A DNA stretch of 64,000 nucleotides from Alcaligenes aquatilis (GCF_003076515.1 NZ_CP022390.1:1550001-1614000); one strand, 5' to 3'; counted from the stretch's first letter, positions 8,729 to 19,327 are shown. Program-made: numbers and translations. Notes: generated by a model not told the origin, from the sequence alone.

Positions 8729-9115
8729 CTACGGCTTTCTTCTTATATCCGCGCCGGCCGTATTGGAAACGGCCTTGCTGGCCGCCTTGGCGGGCTCCAC
8801 TTTCAAGCCCGACTGCTCCATCGTAATAATCTTTTTGGCACCTATCCCTTTAACCCGATCTGCCAAATCCTGTAGAGAATCAAAGGGGCCACCACGCTGA
8901 CGTTCCTCAAGGATCAGCTCGGCCGTCCGGGGGCCAATGCCCTTGATTTGCTGGAGCTGCTGGGCATCCGCGGTATTCAGGTCGGTTGCCGTCGCCAAAC
9001 CCCAAGGCCCAAACAAACATAGGGCAAGCAGGACGCGCAAAACAGCACCACGCCAGCGTTGCATCGAACGCAACTGGCGATTGGAAACAGAAGACGACTG
9101 TGCAGAGGTACACAT
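8729..9115 (-). CDS. ComEA-like helix-hairpin-helix protein, exported
   Basis: A 128-residue protein with a signal peptide or membrane anchor (residues about 22-45, VLRVLLALCLFGPWGLATA) and one double helix-hairpin-helix module (LNTADAQQLQQIKGIGPRTAELI then FDSLQDLADRVKGIGAKKI). Such proteins bind double-stranded DNA in the periplasm and act in DNA uptake. I take the start at 9115 because AAGGAG stands eight bases upstream, whereas the later Met18 has none. That ribosome site lies within a 9-bp hairpin (9117-9145). Whether it serves competence here is unknown; no other uptake genes are in the window. Confidence 0.88.
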   Translation of the reverse strand: MCTSAQSSSVSNRQLRSMQRWRGAVLRVLLALCLFGPWGLATATDLNTADAQQLQQIKGIGPRTAELILEERQRGGPFDSLQDLADRVKGIGAKKIITMEQSGLKVEPAKAASKAVSNTAGADIRRKP

Positions 9116-9116
9116 G

Positions 9117-9145
9117 ATAAAGGCTCCTTGAAAAGAAGCCTTTAT
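9117..9145 (-). promoter_or_regulatory. Hairpin covering the comEA ribosome site
   Basis: Perfect inverted repeat ATAAAGGCT (9117-9125) / AGCCTTTAT (9137-9145) ending two bases before the ATG. The AAGGAG Shine-Dalgarno sequence is split between the loop and the 3' arm on the minus strand. No T-tract follows, so it is a weak terminator at best; ribosome-site masking is the alternative. Confidence 0.5.
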
Positions 9146-9231
9146 GGTGCCGCCTGGATGATTGAAAAAGCGGCCAGAAGCGCGCGTTTAGCCATGCGTG
9201 ACAGCCCGCATGGACTTTCTTGTCCTGGCTC

Positions 9232-10230
9232 TTAACGCAGAGCGCCTGACTGAAGCAGACGACGTACATACTCGGCCACACCGGTCTGCACGTCATGGAA
9301 AGGCTTGTCGTAGCCAGCGGCACGCAATTGAGTCAAGTCAGCCTGCGTGTGGCTTTGATAACGGCCTTTCAAATCATCCGGGAATGGGATGTATTGCAGG
9401 AACTGTTGCGTCACCAAATCTTCCAATTCCAAGGCAGGCAAACCATCGTGTTCGCGCAAGGTGTTGACGACCGTTTGGGCCACATCATTGAATGGCTGAG
9501 CACGACCCGAACCGCAATTGAAAACACCGGACTGCTTGTCTTGACCCAGGAAATGCAGATTCACCGACACCACGTCATCAATAAAGACGAAGTCGCGCTG
9601 CTGCCCACCATCCACATAACCATCCCAACCACCGAACAGCAGCACATGACCGTCACGGCGGTATTGCAGCATATTGTGATAAGCCACCGATGCCATGCGC
9701 CCTTTGTGCTGCTCTTGTGGACCGTAGACATTAAAGTAGCGCAAACCCACCACGGGTGCGCTCAGTCTATCCAGATGACGACGCAGCACTTGGTCGAACA
9801 GGAACTTGGAATAACCGTAAACATTCAAAGGGGCTTCGTTACTAAGGTCTTCGGCGTACAGCGGGCCCGCACCGTAAACAGCGGCGGACGAAGCGTACAG
9901 GAGAGGGATGCGCTTGGCCTGGCAATACTCAAAGATTTCCAGTGTCACGCGATAGTTATTGTCCATCATGAACTGGCCATTGCGCTCGGTGGTGTCCGAA
10001 CATGCGCCCTGATGCAGCACAGCTTCAATATTGGAGAACTCGTCCCGCGCCAAACGGGCACGGAAATCATCCTTGTCCATATAGTCGGCAATTTGACCAT
10101 GCACCAGATTGACGAACTTGTCGCCATCGCTCAGGTCGTCCACCACCAGAATGTCGGTCACACCCTGCTGGTTCAGGCCTTTCACCAAATTGCTGCCAAT
10201 AAAGCCAGCGCCACCGGTCACTACGATCAT
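9232..10230 (-). CDS. hldD: ADP-L-glycero-D-manno-heptose-6-epimerase
   Basis: A 332-residue short-chain-type epimerase that converts ADP-D,D-heptose to ADP-L,D-heptose for LPS inner core. The NADP-binding GGAGFIGSN is at residues 6-14, and the catalytic YGYSK motif and SSAAVYG strand are present. I start it at the ATG 10228-10230, which overlaps the hldA stop (ATGA), with AAAGGA upstream; the in-frame extension further upstream is hldA sequence in another frame. It follows the heptose kinase gene, as expected for one biosynthetic unit. Confidence 0.96.
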   Translation of the reverse strand: MIVVTGGAGFIGSNLVKGLNQQGVTDILVVDDLSDGDKFVNLVHGQIADYMDKDDFRARLARDEFSNIEAVLHQGACSDTTERNGQFMMDNNYRVTLEIFEYCQAKRIPLLYASSAAVYGAGPLYAEDLSNEAPLNVYGYSKFLFDQVLRRHLDRLSAPVVGLRYFNVYGPQEQHKGRMASVAYHNMLQYRRDGHVLLFGGWDGYVDGGQQRDFVFIDDVVSVNLHFLGQDKQSGVFNCGSGRAQPFNDVAQTVVNTLREHDGLPALELEDLVTQQFLQYIPFPDDLKGRYQSHTQADLTQLRAAGYDKPFHDVQTGVAEYVRRLLQSGALR

Positions 10231-11156
10231 GCCAATTCCTTTGCCGTCACAATGGACGTACCCAATTTTCCGACCACGATACCACCGGCACGATTTGCCC
10301 AGCGCATGGCCTGCAACCAATCCAGGCCAGCCGCTCGCATCACCGCCAGCGTTGCCAATACCGTGTCCCCGGCACCCGAGACATCAAACACCTCTTGTGC
10401 CTGGGCATCCACATGCTCACGCCCCTGCTCGGTGAACAAGGTCATGCCTTGCTCGGAACGGGTAATCAGCAAGCATTCCAAATTCAGCTTGCGACGCAAA
10501 TCCTGGGCGCGTCGCATGAGATCATCTTCATCTTTCCAAGCACCCACGGCTTCCTGCATTTCCGAACGATTCGGGGTCAGAATAGTGGCGCCCTGGTAGC
10601 GCTCGTAGGTCTTGCCTTTGGGGTCGACCAAAACGGGAATATTCTTGGAGCGTGCCAAGGCAATCAGGCTTTCCACCTGCGCCAAAGCGCCTTTGGCGTA
10701 ATCAGACAAAACCAGCACCTGATGCTGATCCAACAGGTCGCTCATATTTTGCTGTAGCTGCTCCAGAGCGCCGTCAGCAGGGCTTTCTTCAAAGTCCACC
10801 CGCAACAACTGCTGCTGACGACCCAGTACTCTCAACTTCAAGGAAGTGGGCATCAGAGGGTCTTGCACCCAGTGGGCCTGAACATGGTCGGCTCTCGCCA
10901 AGTCTTGCACTGTCTTGCCCGCTTCATCCTGCCCAATCACGCCAAGCAAGCTGGCTTGAGCACCTAAAGCAGCAATATTGCGCGCCACGTTGGCAGCACC
11001 ACCCAAACGATCCTCCACCCGGCCCATCTTGACCACGGGAACAGGAGCCTCGGGGGAAATACGATCCACATCACCAAACCAGTAACGGTCCAGCATGACA
11101 TCGCCTACTACCAGTACACGACTGGCGGCGACGGCTTCACCTGGAAACGTCATCAT
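10227..11156 (-). CDS. hldA: D-glycero-beta-D-manno-heptose-7-phosphate kinase (single domain)
   Basis: A 309-residue PfkB/ribokinase-fold kinase of the ADP-heptose pathway (also called rfaE domain I). Evidence: [26 protein letters not shown], the [15 protein letters not shown] signature, [25 protein letters not shown], and the anion-hole/catalytic [11 protein letters not shown]. The enterobacterial HldE carries a C-terminal nucleotidyltransferase that is absent here, so a separate hldC/rfaE2 must lie elsewhere. ATG-ATG tandem starts at 11156/11153 overlap the lapB stop; GAGGAG lies just upstream. Confidence 0.95.
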   Translation of the reverse strand: MMTFPGEAVAASRVLVVGDVMLDRYWFGDVDRISPEAPVPVVKMGRVEDRLGGAANVARNIAALGAQASLLGVIGQDEAGKTVQDLARADHVQAHWVQDPLMPTSLKLRVLGRQQQLLRVDFEESPADGALEQLQQNMSDLLDQHQVLVLSDYAKGALAQVESLIALARSKNIPVLVDPKGKTYERYQGATILTPNRSEMQEAVGAWKDEDDLMRRAQDLRRKLNLECLLITRSEQGMTLFTEQGREHVDAQAQEVFDVSGAGDTVLATLAVMRAAGLDWLQAMRWANRAGGIVVGKLGTSIVTAKELA

Positions 11157-12400
11157 TTCAACTCCTCAAGGCGCCGAGGGGCATACGTCTCCCAGGAGTT
11201 GCAACCAGGACATTGCCAGTAAAAATGGCGAGCCTCAAAGCCACAAGAACTGCAAGAATATCGATCCAGGCGCTGTGTATGCCTGTGAATCAAAGAACGC
11301 AGCAGACTTAAATCCGCGCCCGCAATAATTTGATCGACACCGACCGCTTCTGCGCCTTCGGCACCTTCCTTGCTCTGCCCTTGATCCTGGAGTTCGACTT
11401 CCAGCATCTTGTCCAGACCCAATAAAGAAGGATGGGCGCGCAAGGCATCGCGCGCAAAGGCCCAGGCCTGCAAATGGCCTTCCTGCTCACGCAGAACGCG
11501 GAACAGCACATTGAAAATATCCAGGCTGGGGTGCTGCTGATAATGACTGCGCAGCATGGCAACACCTTCTTCACCACGACCCAGCTTGCGATAACTGTCC
11601 AGCAACTCGGTAGCGTACAGACCCACATATTCGGGGGCACTGCTCAGGATGGACACCAGATAGGCACGCTCCTGCTCGTTCTGCCCTTGCATACGCGCAA
11701 CACGAGCACGCAAACCAGCAACCCGAGCCTGGGAGGCATACATGCCCTGGCCAGTACCCAATTTGCGAATGGCATTATCAGCCTCGTCCAAGGCTTTGGC
11801 AGCACGTTCGAAATCAGGCTGCTTGCCCTGCAAGGCCCCCTCGGCCTGCTCACACTGGTAATGCACCAACTGCGGCACGGGCTCATCGACCAGGGCTCGC
11901 AGGCGGCGCACCGCTTCGATCGCACGTGGCCAATCATGCTCGGACTCATAAATACGAATCAAAGCGCGCATGGCCGGTATCGCAAAACGCGTTTCACGCA
12001 CCGCCTCAAAAGCGGCTTCAGCCCGATCCAGCATGCCAGCTTTGAGGAAATCCTGGGCAATCTGAAACTGGGCATTTTCACGATCTGCAACAGGCAGATC
12101 GGCACGCGACAGCAAACTTTGATGCACACGGATAGCGCGCTCCATTTCGCCTCGACGGCGAAACAGGCTGCCCAGTGCAAAGTGCAGCTCGGTGGTTTCA
12201 GGGTCCAGTTTGGCCACTTCCACAAACGCATCAATGGCACGATCCGGCTCTTCATTGAGCAGGAAGTTCAACCCCTTGAAATAGGAGTCCGGCAACGTGC
12301 GGGTTTCGGACATCATTTGCCGAAAATCCACCCGTGCTGCGACCCAACCCAAGGCAAAAAGAATGGGTACAAAAACCAACCACCAGGTTTCAAAATCCAC
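11153..12400 (-). CDS. lapB: LPS assembly protein B (YciM), TPR/rubredoxin-like
   Basis: A 415-residue inner-membrane protein that controls LPS synthesis by steering LpxC degradation by FtsH. One N-terminal membrane helix (WWLVFVPILFALGWVAARV), about nine TPR-type repeats (for example DPETTELHFALGSLFRRRGEMERAI), and a C-terminal rubredoxin-like zinc module with CSSC and CPGC pairs are visible. The start codon is GTG at 12398-12400, with GGAG six bases upstream. It sits with lapA, as in most proteobacteria, and upstream of the heptose genes, so LPS assembly and core sugar supply share a transcript. Confidence 0.95.
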   Translation of the reverse strand: MDFETWWLVFVPILFALGWVAARVDFRQMMSETRTLPDSYFKGLNFLLNEEPDRAIDAFVEVAKLDPETTELHFALGSLFRRRGEMERAIRVHQSLLSRADLPVADRENAQFQIAQDFLKAGMLDRAEAAFEAVRETRFAIPAMRALIRIYESEHDWPRAIEAVRRLRALVDEPVPQLVHYQCEQAEGALQGKQPDFERAAKALDEADNAIRKLGTGQGMYASQARVAGLRARVARMQGQNEQERAYLVSILSSAPEYVGLYATELLDSYRKLGRGEEGVAMLRSHYQQHPSLDIFNVLFRVLREQEGHLQAWAFARDALRAHPSLLGLDKMLEVELQDQGQSKEGAEGAEAVGVDQIIAGADLSLLRSLIHRHTQRLDRYSCSSCGFEARHFYWQCPGCNSWETYAPRRLEELK

Positions 12401-12416
12401 TGTTTACTCCAACGGC

Positions 12417-12749
12417 TTACAAAGGCGCCAAGGGGGCGACGGTCTCGGGCGCAACAGCAGCCGTATTCACAGGCGCTTGCTGCACTTGCTCGAGCCTGTC
12501 TTGCAAACGGTCCATTTCGCGGCGCAAGCGGTTGACCTCGCGACGGCGGCGCATGACTGCACCCACCATCAAAAGCAGCCCCAACACCAAGCCTAAAATA
12601 AACGCGGCCAGCATCACGACGATCAGCGGGACGTCTTGAATAATATGCTCGGCAAAGAAGCTGACCTGCACGGGTTCGGTGTTTTTCAGTGCGAACAGCA
12701 GCACGATCACAAAAACGAGCAGACGCAGTACCCAGACTAGATAGCGCAT
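12417..12749 (-). CDS. lapA: LPS assembly protein A domain membrane protein (DUF1049)
   Basis: A 110-residue protein with two membrane helices (VWVLRLLVFVIVLLFALKN and LIVVMLAAFILGLVLGLLLM), the conserved NTEPVQVSFF loop, and a cytoplasmic coiled coil (RRRREVNRLRREMDRLQDRLEQ). It partners LapB in the inner membrane. The spacing to lapB is 16 bases. A terminator-like hairpin lies between ihfB and this gene (12818-12843), so lapA may begin a separate transcript. Confidence 0.93.
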   Translation of the reverse strand: MRYLVWVLRLLVFVIVLLFALKNTEPVQVSFFAEHIIQDVPLIVVMLAAFILGLVLGLLLMVGAVMRRRREVNRLRREMDRLQDRLEQVQQAPVNTAAVAPETVAPLAPL

Positions 12750-12817
12750 TTTTAGGGCTCCAACAGTGTTTTTATAATGTCTGATTGTACGTGCAAGCGG
12801 AATTTAGCGCACACGCA

Positions 12818-12843
12818 AAACAGGCCCTGTAAAGGGCCTGTGT
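12818..12843 (-). terminator. Hairpin after ihfB
   Basis: Stem ACAGGCCCT (12820-12828) / AGGGCCTGT (12833-12841) with a four-base loop. On the minus strand it continues TTTTGCG, so it is a moderate intrinsic terminator between ihfB and lapA. Confidence 0.65.
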
Positions 12844-12863
12844 AATCAGTGTGCAAGTAGGTC

Positions 12864-13223
12864 TTAACCGTGACGGACTCTCGCATTGAGCTGCTCGAAG
12901 GCTGAGGACTGGTCGTCCGCCTCGATTTGCTCTTGCTCAAGAAAGACAGAATCGACTCGCTCGCGCAACTCCTTACCCGCTTTGAAGTGAGGCACCTGTT
13001 TACCAGGCACCATCACTTTTTCACCGGATTTGGGATTGCGCCCTACCCGCGGCGAGCGGGTAGAGAGCGAAAAACTGCCAAACCCTCGGATTTCGATCCG
13101 CTGACCACTGGCCAGAGCCTGGGTCATCGAATCCAAAACCGTTTTCACGGCGAAATCCATATCGCGCAGAGCCAGCTGCGGATAGCGACTGGCCAACAAC
13201 GCGATCAGCTCAGACTTTGTCAC
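12864..13223 (-). CDS. ihfB: Integration host factor beta subunit
   Basis: A DNA-bending HU/IHF-family protein of 119 residues. [24 protein letters not shown] is the beta-arm signature with the intercalating proline region; [22 protein letters not shown] is the usual C-terminal helix. It is about 25 residues longer than E. coli IhfB, with an acidic/Gln tail ([24 protein letters not shown]), a feature shared by other Burkholderiales. The start codon is GTG at 13221-13223, five bases after the rpsA stop. The rpsA-ihfB linkage is conserved in many proteobacteria. Confidence 0.95.
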   Translation of the reverse strand: MTKSELIALLASRYPQLALRDMDFAVKTVLDSMTQALASGQRIEIRGFGSFSLSTRSPRVGRNPKSGEKVMVPGKQVPHFKAGKELRERVDSVFLEQEQIEADDQSSAFEQLNARVRHG

Positions 13224-13228
13224 GCTGA

Positions 13229-14947
13229 TTAACCGTCGTCACGTTGCTGCTGGTCCAGCTTGGCACGCAGCAGAGCACCCAGATTGGTCGTACCGGACGA
13301 AGCGCTGGCTTCGGTCAGGCGGGCCATGGATTGAGCGGTTTCGGCAGTATCACGAGCCTTGATGGACAACTGAATCGAACGGGTCTTGCGATCCACGCTC
13401 AAGATCATGGTTTCGATTTCCTGACCTTCTTTCAGAGCCGTCGTGGCATCTTCAACACGACCCGAGGAGATCTCGGAAGCGCGCAGGTAGCCTTCAACGT
13501 CCAGCGACAGAGTAACAACCGCACCCTTGGCTTCGACCGACTTGACGACGCCGCTAACCACAGCACCCTTGTCGTAAGTCGCTACGAAGTTGTTGAATGG
13601 ATCGCCTTCCAGCTGTTTGATACCCAGGGAAATGCGCTCTTTGTCGGTATCGATACCCAGAACCACGGCGTCAACTTCGTCGCCCTTCTTGAAGTTGCGA
13701 ACGGCTTCTTCGCCCGTCTCGGACCAGGACAGGTCGGACAGGTGAACCAGACCGTCGATGCCGCCTGGCAGACCAACAAACACGCCAAAGTCGGTGATGG
13801 ACTTGATGCCACCGCGAACCTTGTCACCGCGCTTGAAGTTGATGGCGAAATCTTCCCATGGGTTGGCACGGCACTGCTTCATGCCCAAGGAGATACGACG
13901 ACGATCTTCGTCGATTTCCAGAACCATGACTTCGACTTCTTCACCCAAGGTCACAACCTTGCGTGGGTCAACGTTCTTGTTGGTCCAATCCATTTCGGAT
14001 ACGTGAACCAGACCTTCGATACCGTCTTCCACTTCAACAAATGCACCGTAATCGGTCAGGTTGGTAACCTTGCCGAACAAACGGGTGTTTTGTGGGTAGC
14101 GACGTGCCAGACCGATCCATGGATCTTCGCCCAGCTGCTTGACGCCCAGGGAGACGCGGCTCTTTTCCTGATCGAACTTGAGAACCTTGGCTTCGATTTC
14201 CTGACCCACCTGCAGAACTTCGGATGGGTGACGAACACGGCGCCATGCCATGTCGGTGATGTGCAGCAGACCGTCGATGCCGCCCAGATCCACGAACGCA
14301 CCGTAATCGGTGATGTTCTTGACGATACCTTTGACGATAGCGCCTTCGGACAGGGTTTCCAGCAATTTCTGACGCTCTTCGCCCATGGAGGCTTCCAGCA
14401 CAGCGCGACGCGACAACACAACGTTGTTACGCTTGCGATCGAGCTTGATAACCTTGAATTCCAGGGTCTTGCCTTCGTATGGCGTGGTGTCCTTGACAGG
14501 ACGCAGATCAACCAGCGAACCAGGCAAGAAGGCACGGATGCCGTTGGTCATGACAGTCAGACCGCCCTTGACCTTACCGGTGATGGTACCGTTGACCAGC
14601 TCGCCGGACTCAAGCGCTTGCTCGAGGGACAACCAGGCCGACAGACGCTTGGCGCGGTCGCGGGACAGGATGGTGTCGCCGTAGCCGTTTTCAAAGGCAT
14701 CGATAGCCACGGAAACGAAGTCACCTGCTTGAACTTCCAGTTCGCCCTGATCGTTCAGGAACTCTTCCAGAGGGATCAGTGCCTCGGACTTCAGGCCAGC
14801 ATTGACCAGAACGTAGTTGTGGTCAATACGCAGAACCTCGGCGGAGATAACTTCGCCGCTTTTCAGGTCTTGGTTTTTAATGCTTTCTGCAAACAAATCG
14901 GCAAAGCTTTCGCCGCCCGTTGCGTCTGTGTGAAGGTTAGTGGACAT
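13229..14947 (-). CDS. rpsA: 30S ribosomal protein S1
   Basis: A 572-residue protein with six OB-fold S1 repeats starting at roughly residues 35, 115, 200, 285, 372 and 460 (for example [24 protein letters not shown]). The first two repeats bind the ribosome; the others bind mRNA leaders during initiation. Length and repeat number match the gammaproteobacterial/betaproteobacterial type. It lies between cmk and ihfB, the standard arrangement. Confidence 0.98.
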   Translation of the reverse strand: MSTNLHTDATGGESFADLFAESIKNQDLKSGEVISAEVLRIDHNYVLVNAGLKSEALIPLEEFLNDQGELEVQAGDFVSVAIDAFENGYGDTILSRDRAKRLSAWLSLEQALESGELVNGTITGKVKGGLTVMTNGIRAFLPGSLVDLRPVKDTTPYEGKTLEFKVIKLDRKRNNVVLSRRAVLEASMGEERQKLLETLSEGAIVKGIVKNITDYGAFVDLGGIDGLLHITDMAWRRVRHPSEVLQVGQEIEAKVLKFDQEKSRVSLGVKQLGEDPWIGLARRYPQNTRLFGKVTNLTDYGAFVEVEDGIEGLVHVSEMDWTNKNVDPRKVVTLGEEVEVMVLEIDEDRRRISLGMKQCRANPWEDFAINFKRGDKVRGGIKSITDFGVFVGLPGGIDGLVHLSDLSWSETGEEAVRNFKKGDEVDAVVLGIDTDKERISLGIKQLEGDPFNNFVATYDKGAVVSGVVKSVEAKGAVVTLSLDVEGYLRASEISSGRVEDATTALKEGQEIETMILSVDRKTRSIQLSIKARDTAETAQSMARLTEASASSGTTNLGALLRAKLDQQQRDDG

Positions 14948-15031
14948 TAAATCAATCCGTTAGCCAAAATGGCCATAAAAAACACACCAGGCAGAACCCG
15001 GTGGAGTGAACAAAGCCCGATCAGCACGGGA

Positions 15032-15709
15032 TTAGGCTGTCGGGACCGCAATACCCGACCAAAGGTCGAGCACCTTATTTACAACTTCCTGGATGCTGAG
15101 CTGGGAAGAATCCACAATATGGGCACCCTGCGCAGGCACGAGCGGGGCATGGGTTCGAGAACGATCACGTTCATCGCGCGCACGCAAATCCGCCAAAAGA
15201 CTCGTAAGATTAGCAGAAATACCCTTTTCGCTCAACTGTTTACAGCGTCTTTGGGCTCGCACTTCTGCATCTGCCAGCAAAAATATCTTTAAAGGCGCGT
15301 CCGGGAACACAACGGTGCCCATATCGCGCCCATCGCCCACCAAACCGGGCGCAACGCGAAAATCCCGCTGCCGTTGCAAAAGCGCCTCACGCACCAGCGG
15401 CAGAGCTGCCACTTGCGAAGCCAGATTACCTACTTCTTCCTGACGGATAGCATCACTGACATCGTCGCCGTCCATGTAGATATGGGGGTAGTCAAAACGC
15501 ACGTTCAGGTTCTGGGCGGCGTGCTGGACCTGAGCCTCGTCCTGCACATCCACACCACGACGCAGGCAGGACAAGGCTGTCAGGCGATACAAGGCACCGC
15601 TATCGAGCGTATGCCAGCCCAGCCGCTGCGCAACCAGAGAGGCAATCGTTCCTTTACCGGAAGCCGTAGGACCATCAATGGTAATGACGGGAATGCTCTG
15701 TTCTGTCAT
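15032..15709 (-). CDS. cmk: Cytidylate kinase
   Basis: A 225-residue P-loop kinase that phosphorylates CMP/dCMP. The P-loop GPTASGKGT is at residues 12-20, with [11 protein letters not shown] for CMP binding, [18 protein letters not shown], and the lid [13 protein letters not shown]. Its ATG overlaps the aroA stop (ATGA), implying translational coupling with aroA; rpsA follows 84 bases downstream. Confidence 0.97.
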   Translation of the reverse strand: MTEQSIPVITIDGPTASGKGTIASLVAQRLGWHTLDSGALYRLTALSCLRRGVDVQDEAQVQHAAQNLNVRFDYPHIYMDGDDVSDAIRQEEVGNLASQVAALPLVREALLQRQRDFRVAPGLVGDGRDMGTVVFPDAPLKIFLLADAEVRAQRRCKQLSEKGISANLTSLLADLRARDERDRSRTHAPLVPAQGAHIVDSSQLSIQEVVNKVLDLWSGIAVPTA

Positions 15710-17028
15710 GCCTGCACCAATTGTTCAAAAACAGAAAAATACTCGGGGAACGTCTTGCTGACGCAGGCAGGATCCAGAATAGTGACCGGCACCGAGCCAA
15801 AGCTGGCCAGCGAAAAACACATGGCAATGCGGTGATCATCATAGGTTTCAATGCTGGCTGAACGCCATTGATCGGCCGCAATAGGATGCACAGTCAGCCA
15901 ATCCGGCCCGGATTCCACTGTCGCGCCCAGTTTGCGCAATTCGGCCTGCATGGCATCAATACGATCCGTTTCCTTCACGCGCCAGCTGGCGATATTACGC
16001 AAGGTGCAAGGACCATCAGCAAACATGGCCATGGCCGCCGCCGTCATGGCCGCGTCGGGAATGTGGTTAAAGTCCAGATCAAAGGCCTTGAGCTTGTCGC
16101 CCTTGGCCACGGACAAGCCAGAGACAATCAGCTCGTTGGCATGGCGTTCGATACGGGCACCCATAGCCTGGGCCACATCCGCAAACTGAATATCACCTTG
16201 CAGACTTTCTGTACCCACACCCTGAATGCGCAGCGGACCACCCCCAATCGTTCCCAATGCAATGAAATACGAAGCGGACGAGGCATCGCCCTCCACGGCA
16301 TACAAACCGGGGCTGACATAAGTAGCATCGGCAGGGACCGTAAAGCTGCTCCAACCGTCGCGCTCTACCTGCACACCGAAACGCGCCATCATGGCCAGGG
16401 TGATTTCAATATAGGGCTGGGAGATCAACTCCCCTTGCACTTCAATACGTAAAGGCTGGCCCGTACGAGTGGTCAACAAGGGTGCGGCCATCAACAAGGC
16501 TGTCAGAAACTGGCTGGATACCGAGCCTTTCACCGACACGTAACGCTGATCTGCTTGGGCCAACTCACCAATCGCCAGGGGAGGATAGCCTTCCGCACCC
16601 AGGTAGTGCACCTCGGCCCCCAGGCTACGCAGCGCGTCTACCAGATCACCAATGGGACGCTCATGCATGCGAGCAATACCGCTAAGATTGAAGCGCCCTC
16701 CCATCAAACCCAAGGCAGCGGTCAAGGAACGGAAAGCCGTGCCGGCATTCCCCAAAAACAGATCGGCATCGCGATGTGCAAAAGGAGCGCCACCGTCAAT
16801 CACCACCACGCCCTGTCCAAGATCCTGCACCGCCACGCCCATTTGCTGCAAAGCAGCCATCATGACGCGGGTATCATCCGAGTGCAGCAAACCCTCCAGG
16901 CGGGTTTGCCCTTGGGCCAAAGCGGCCAGCAAAAGGGCTCGATTGGAAATGCTCTTGGACCCTGGCAATTGCAGTTGCCCACTGGCACGGCTGACCGGGT
17001 TCAAAACAAGACTGTCGCTCTGACTCAT
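15706..17028 (-). CDS. aroA: 3-phosphoshikimate 1-carboxyvinyltransferase (EPSP synthase)
   Basis: A 440-residue enzyme of the shikimate pathway that joins PEP and shikimate-3-phosphate. The [20 protein letters not shown]-terminal loop binds both substrates; [13 protein letters not shown] is the PEP loop with the Gly residue of class I (glyphosate-sensitive-type) enzymes; [15 protein letters not shown] is the C-terminal signature. It overlaps tyrA upstream and cmk downstream by four bases each. Confidence 0.97.
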   Translation of the reverse strand: MSQSDSLVLNPVSRASGQLQLPGSKSISNRALLLAALAQGQTRLEGLLHSDDTRVMMAALQQMGVAVQDLGQGVVVIDGGAPFAHRDADLFLGNAGTAFRSLTAALGLMGGRFNLSGIARMHERPIGDLVDALRSLGAEVHYLGAEGYPPLAIGELAQADQRYVSVKGSVSSQFLTALLMAAPLLTTRTGQPLRIEVQGELISQPYIEITLAMMARFGVQVERDGWSSFTVPADATYVSPGLYAVEGDASSASYFIALGTIGGGPLRIQGVGTESLQGDIQFADVAQAMGARIERHANELIVSGLSVAKGDKLKAFDLDFNHIPDAAMTAAAMAMFADGPCTLRNIASWRVKETDRIDAMQAELRKLGATVESGPDWLTVHPIAADQWRSASIETYDDHRIAMCFSLASFGSVPVTILDPACVSKTFPEYFSVFEQLVQA

Positions 17029-17930
17029 TGCAAACCACTCCTACTTGCCCAAAAACGGCGCGCTAAAGCAGCGCGCTCTAAAAATTCGTATAAAGCCTGA
17101 CCATCCTGATCCTGCAAGGCCTGTTCAGCCTGATCCAAAGCCTGACGTACTTCCTGTAACTGCCCCAAGACAGCCTCACGATTGCTCAGGAAAATATCGC
17201 GCCACACCTCCGGTGAACCGGCGGCAATACGGGTGAAATCCCGAAAACCCGTCCCCGCCAAGGCAAAGCGTTGATCCGAGTTCGCACTGGAGGCTACCTG
17301 CCACATAAAGACCGAGGATAGAAAATGCGGCACATGGCTGACCGAGGCCAGCACTTCGTCGTGGGTCGCCGGGTCCATCAACATGACCCGCGCCCCGCAG
17401 GCCTCCCAAACCGCAATCAAACGTTCGCGTGCACTGACACTGTTTTCTTCCAGGGGGGTCAAAATGACATTACGGCCGTCGTAAAGATCAGCACGTGCGG
17501 CTTCCGGGCCTACGGTTTCCGCACCCGCAATAGGGTGGCCGGGAACAAACTGGCCGATACGATCCCCAAGCACCTCACGCGCCACACTGACCACATCGAC
17601 CTTGGTGCTGCCTGCGTCGCTAATCAATGTATGGTCGCGCAAATGGGGACGCAGGCTTTTCAATGTCGAAGCCATGGCACCAATAGGCGTAGCCAGCACA
17701 ATCAAGTCTGCTTGCTGCGCGGCTTGTTCCAGCGTGGCGACCTCGTCGATCAAGCCCAGCTCCTGAGCTCGTCGCAAGCTCTTCAGTTGCCGACCTACAC
17801 CCAGCACTTTTCCAACAGCCCCGGAGCGCTTGAGCGCCAGAGTCAAAGAGCCGCCAATCAAACCGACTCCAACGACCGCCAGCACTGGAACCAAGGGCGG
17901 CGACGCCATAGTTTCTGATGACGCTATCAT
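17025..17930 (-). CDS. tyrA: Prephenate (cyclohexadienyl) dehydrogenase
   Basis: A 301-residue NAD(P)-dependent dehydrogenase for tyrosine synthesis. The Rossmann GVGLIGGSLTLALKRSG loop is near residue 21; VDVVSVAREVLG, FVPGHPIAGAE and the SHVPHFLSS helix are family motifs. There is no fused chorismate mutase or ACT domain. The ATG at 17928-17930 has GGAAT upstream. It starts a tightly overlapped tyrA-aroA-cmk unit; 305 bases separate it from pheA. Whether it prefers prephenate or arogenate cannot be told. Confidence 0.94.
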   Translation of the reverse strand: MIASSETMASPPLVPVLAVVGVGLIGGSLTLALKRSGAVGKVLGVGRQLKSLRRAQELGLIDEVATLEQAAQQADLIVLATPIGAMASTLKSLRPHLRDHTLISDAGSTKVDVVSVAREVLGDRIGQFVPGHPIAGAETVGPEAARADLYDGRNVILTPLEENSVSARERLIAVWEACGARVMLMDPATHDEVLASVSHVPHFLSSVFMWQVASSANSDQRFALAGTGFRDFTRIAAGSPEVWRDIFLSNREAVLGQLQEVRQALDQAEQALQDQDGQALYEFLERAALARRFWASRSGLQ

Positions 17931-18235
17931 GATTAATTCCGTTCCCTCTCAGGCCGTCCATGCTGCGCGTATTGCGTGAAATAGCACCAGCAAAACCGGG
18001 ATATTGATGCAGACTTTGCCTGACTGCTGCGTGAACGCCATCAAGGGGTTAAAGCAATGCGCAAAGCCTCTATTCTGCCTAGCCACGTCTTGATGAAACA
18101 GAGCATCAAACGGCTGCTTAACACATGCCAAAACAAGCCGATTTTGCACAAACCACCTGTCGCAGCCCGTCCCAGCAGGCAATCAGGCCTTGAGAGGGAA
18201 AATTTCCCCACTCAGGCCTTTCTTGTTTCCGATGC
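17931..18235. other. Gap between pheA and tyrA
   Basis: A 305-base gap in an otherwise tightly packed operon. It holds the imperfect hairpin at 18185-18219 and presumably a tyrA promoter. Short open frames exist on both strands, but none has a ribosome site or recognisable product. Confidence 0.5.
18185..18219 (-). terminator. Imperfect hairpin after pheA
   Basis: AGGCCT arms (18185-18190 / 18214-18219) with inner GAG/CTC and GGGAAA/TTTCCC pairings and small bulges, starting 16 bases after the pheA stop. No T-tract follows on the minus strand, so it may be a weak terminator or an mRNA 3'-end stabiliser. Confidence 0.4.
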
Positions 18236-19327
18236 TTAAAAGTCGTTTACGGGGTAAGAACCCAGAATCTTGAAAAAGGCGACTTGTTTCTTCAATTCAG
18301 CCAAAGCCGCTGCCATGGCAGGCTCGTCACGATGGCCGATCAGGTCTACGTAGAAATAATATTCCCACTGCCCTGTCCGTGCAGGACGCGACTCCAGACG
18401 AGTCATGGAAACGCCATGTACCGCCAACGGAGACAGCATGTCATAGACAGCGCCAGCCCGGTTGGGCACGGCCAGAATGATGCTGGTCTTGTCGTTGCCG
18501 CTAGGCAAGGACTCGATGTTACCGATCGCCAGGAAACGTGTGCGGTTATGCGGATCGTCCTGGATACCGGCTTCCACCACGCCCAGATTCCAGGCAGTGA
18601 CAGCGGTATTACCGGCAATCGCCGCCACGGTGGGGTCGGAAGCCGCAATGCGAGCGGCCTCCGCATTGCTGGAAGCGGCTTCACGCAAAAGCTGGGGGTA
18701 GTGCTTTTGCAGCCAGTTCTGACACTGCGCCAAGGCCTGCGGATGAGCCATCACCCGAGTGACGCCTTCCATGGTGCCGGTCTGGGTCAGCAGATTGTGG
18801 TGTACACGAATGGAGCGCTCGCCCAGGACACGCAAGGGCGAGTTCAGCAAAAGATCCAAGGTGCGGTTAACCGCACCTTCGGTCGAGTTCTCGACGGGCA
18901 CCATACCCACTTCTGCTTGCCCCACCTCGACGCTGCGAAAAACCTCATCGAAGGAGTCACACTGCAGGCCATCCAGAGCATGACCAAAATGTTCGTAAGC
19001 GGCTTGCTCGGAAAAAGAGCCTTGTGGACCCAGGTAAGCCACGCGCAATACGCTTTCCAGACCGCGGCAGGCAGAAATAATCTGCCCCCACACGGCTTCC
19101 ACTGCGGCAGGAGTAAACGGGCCATCATTTTCAGACTGCAAGCGACGCACAATACGTGCCTCGCGCTCGGGCTTGAGGATGACTTCCTCTGTATTGAAGT
19201 CCTGCTTGATCTTGCCCACTTCCAAAGCCGCACGAGCACGCTCGTTGAGCAACTCCAGGATCTGGCGATCCAGCTCATCAATACGATTGCGCCAAGGGAG
19301 CAGGCGCTCAGTTAAGGTATTAGCCAT
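18236..19327 (-). CDS. pheA: Bifunctional chorismate mutase / prephenate dehydratase (P-protein)
   Basis: A 363-residue enzyme for phenylalanine synthesis. Residues about 10-90 form an AroQ-type chorismate mutase ([19 protein letters not shown], then VGKIK); about 95-275 the dehydratase ([35 protein letters not shown]); the C-terminal ACT domain has GAVYDML and [19 protein letters not shown] for Phe feedback. I choose the ATG at 19325-19327, overlapping the serC stop by eight bases, over an in-frame TTG 12 bases upstream. The site lacks a clear Shine-Dalgarno, so coupling to serC is likely. Confidence 0.95.
   Translation of the reverse strand: MANTLTERLLPWRNRIDELDRQILELLNERARAALEVGKIKQDFNTEEVILKPEREARIVRRLQSENDGPFTPAAVEAVWGQIISACRGLESVLRVAYLGPQGSFSEQAAYEHFGHALDGLQCDSFDEVFRSVEVGQAEVGMVPVENSTEGAVNRTLDLLLNSPLRVLGERSIRVHHNLLTQTGTMEGVTRVMAHPQALAQCQNWLQKHYPQLLREAASSNAEAARIAASDPTVAAIAGNTAVTAWNLGVVEAGIQDDPHNRTRFLAIGNIESLPSGNDKTSIILAVPNRAGAVYDMLSPLAVHGVSMTRLESRPARTGQWEYYFYVDLIGHRDEPAMAAALAELKKQVAFFKILGSYPVNDF

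Noticed and set aside
9295..10599. 434-codon plus-strand frame opposite hldD and hldA
   Set aside because: Antisense shadow with no start signals; both minus-strand genes are certain.
13244..14950. 568-codon open frame on the plus strand opposite rpsA
   Set aside because: It mirrors rpsA codon for codon, has no ribosome site or recognisable motif, and arises from codon bias.
17949..18182. 77-codon minus-strand frame in the pheA-tyrA gap
   Set aside because: Begins with TTG, no ribosome site, no similarity I can recognise.
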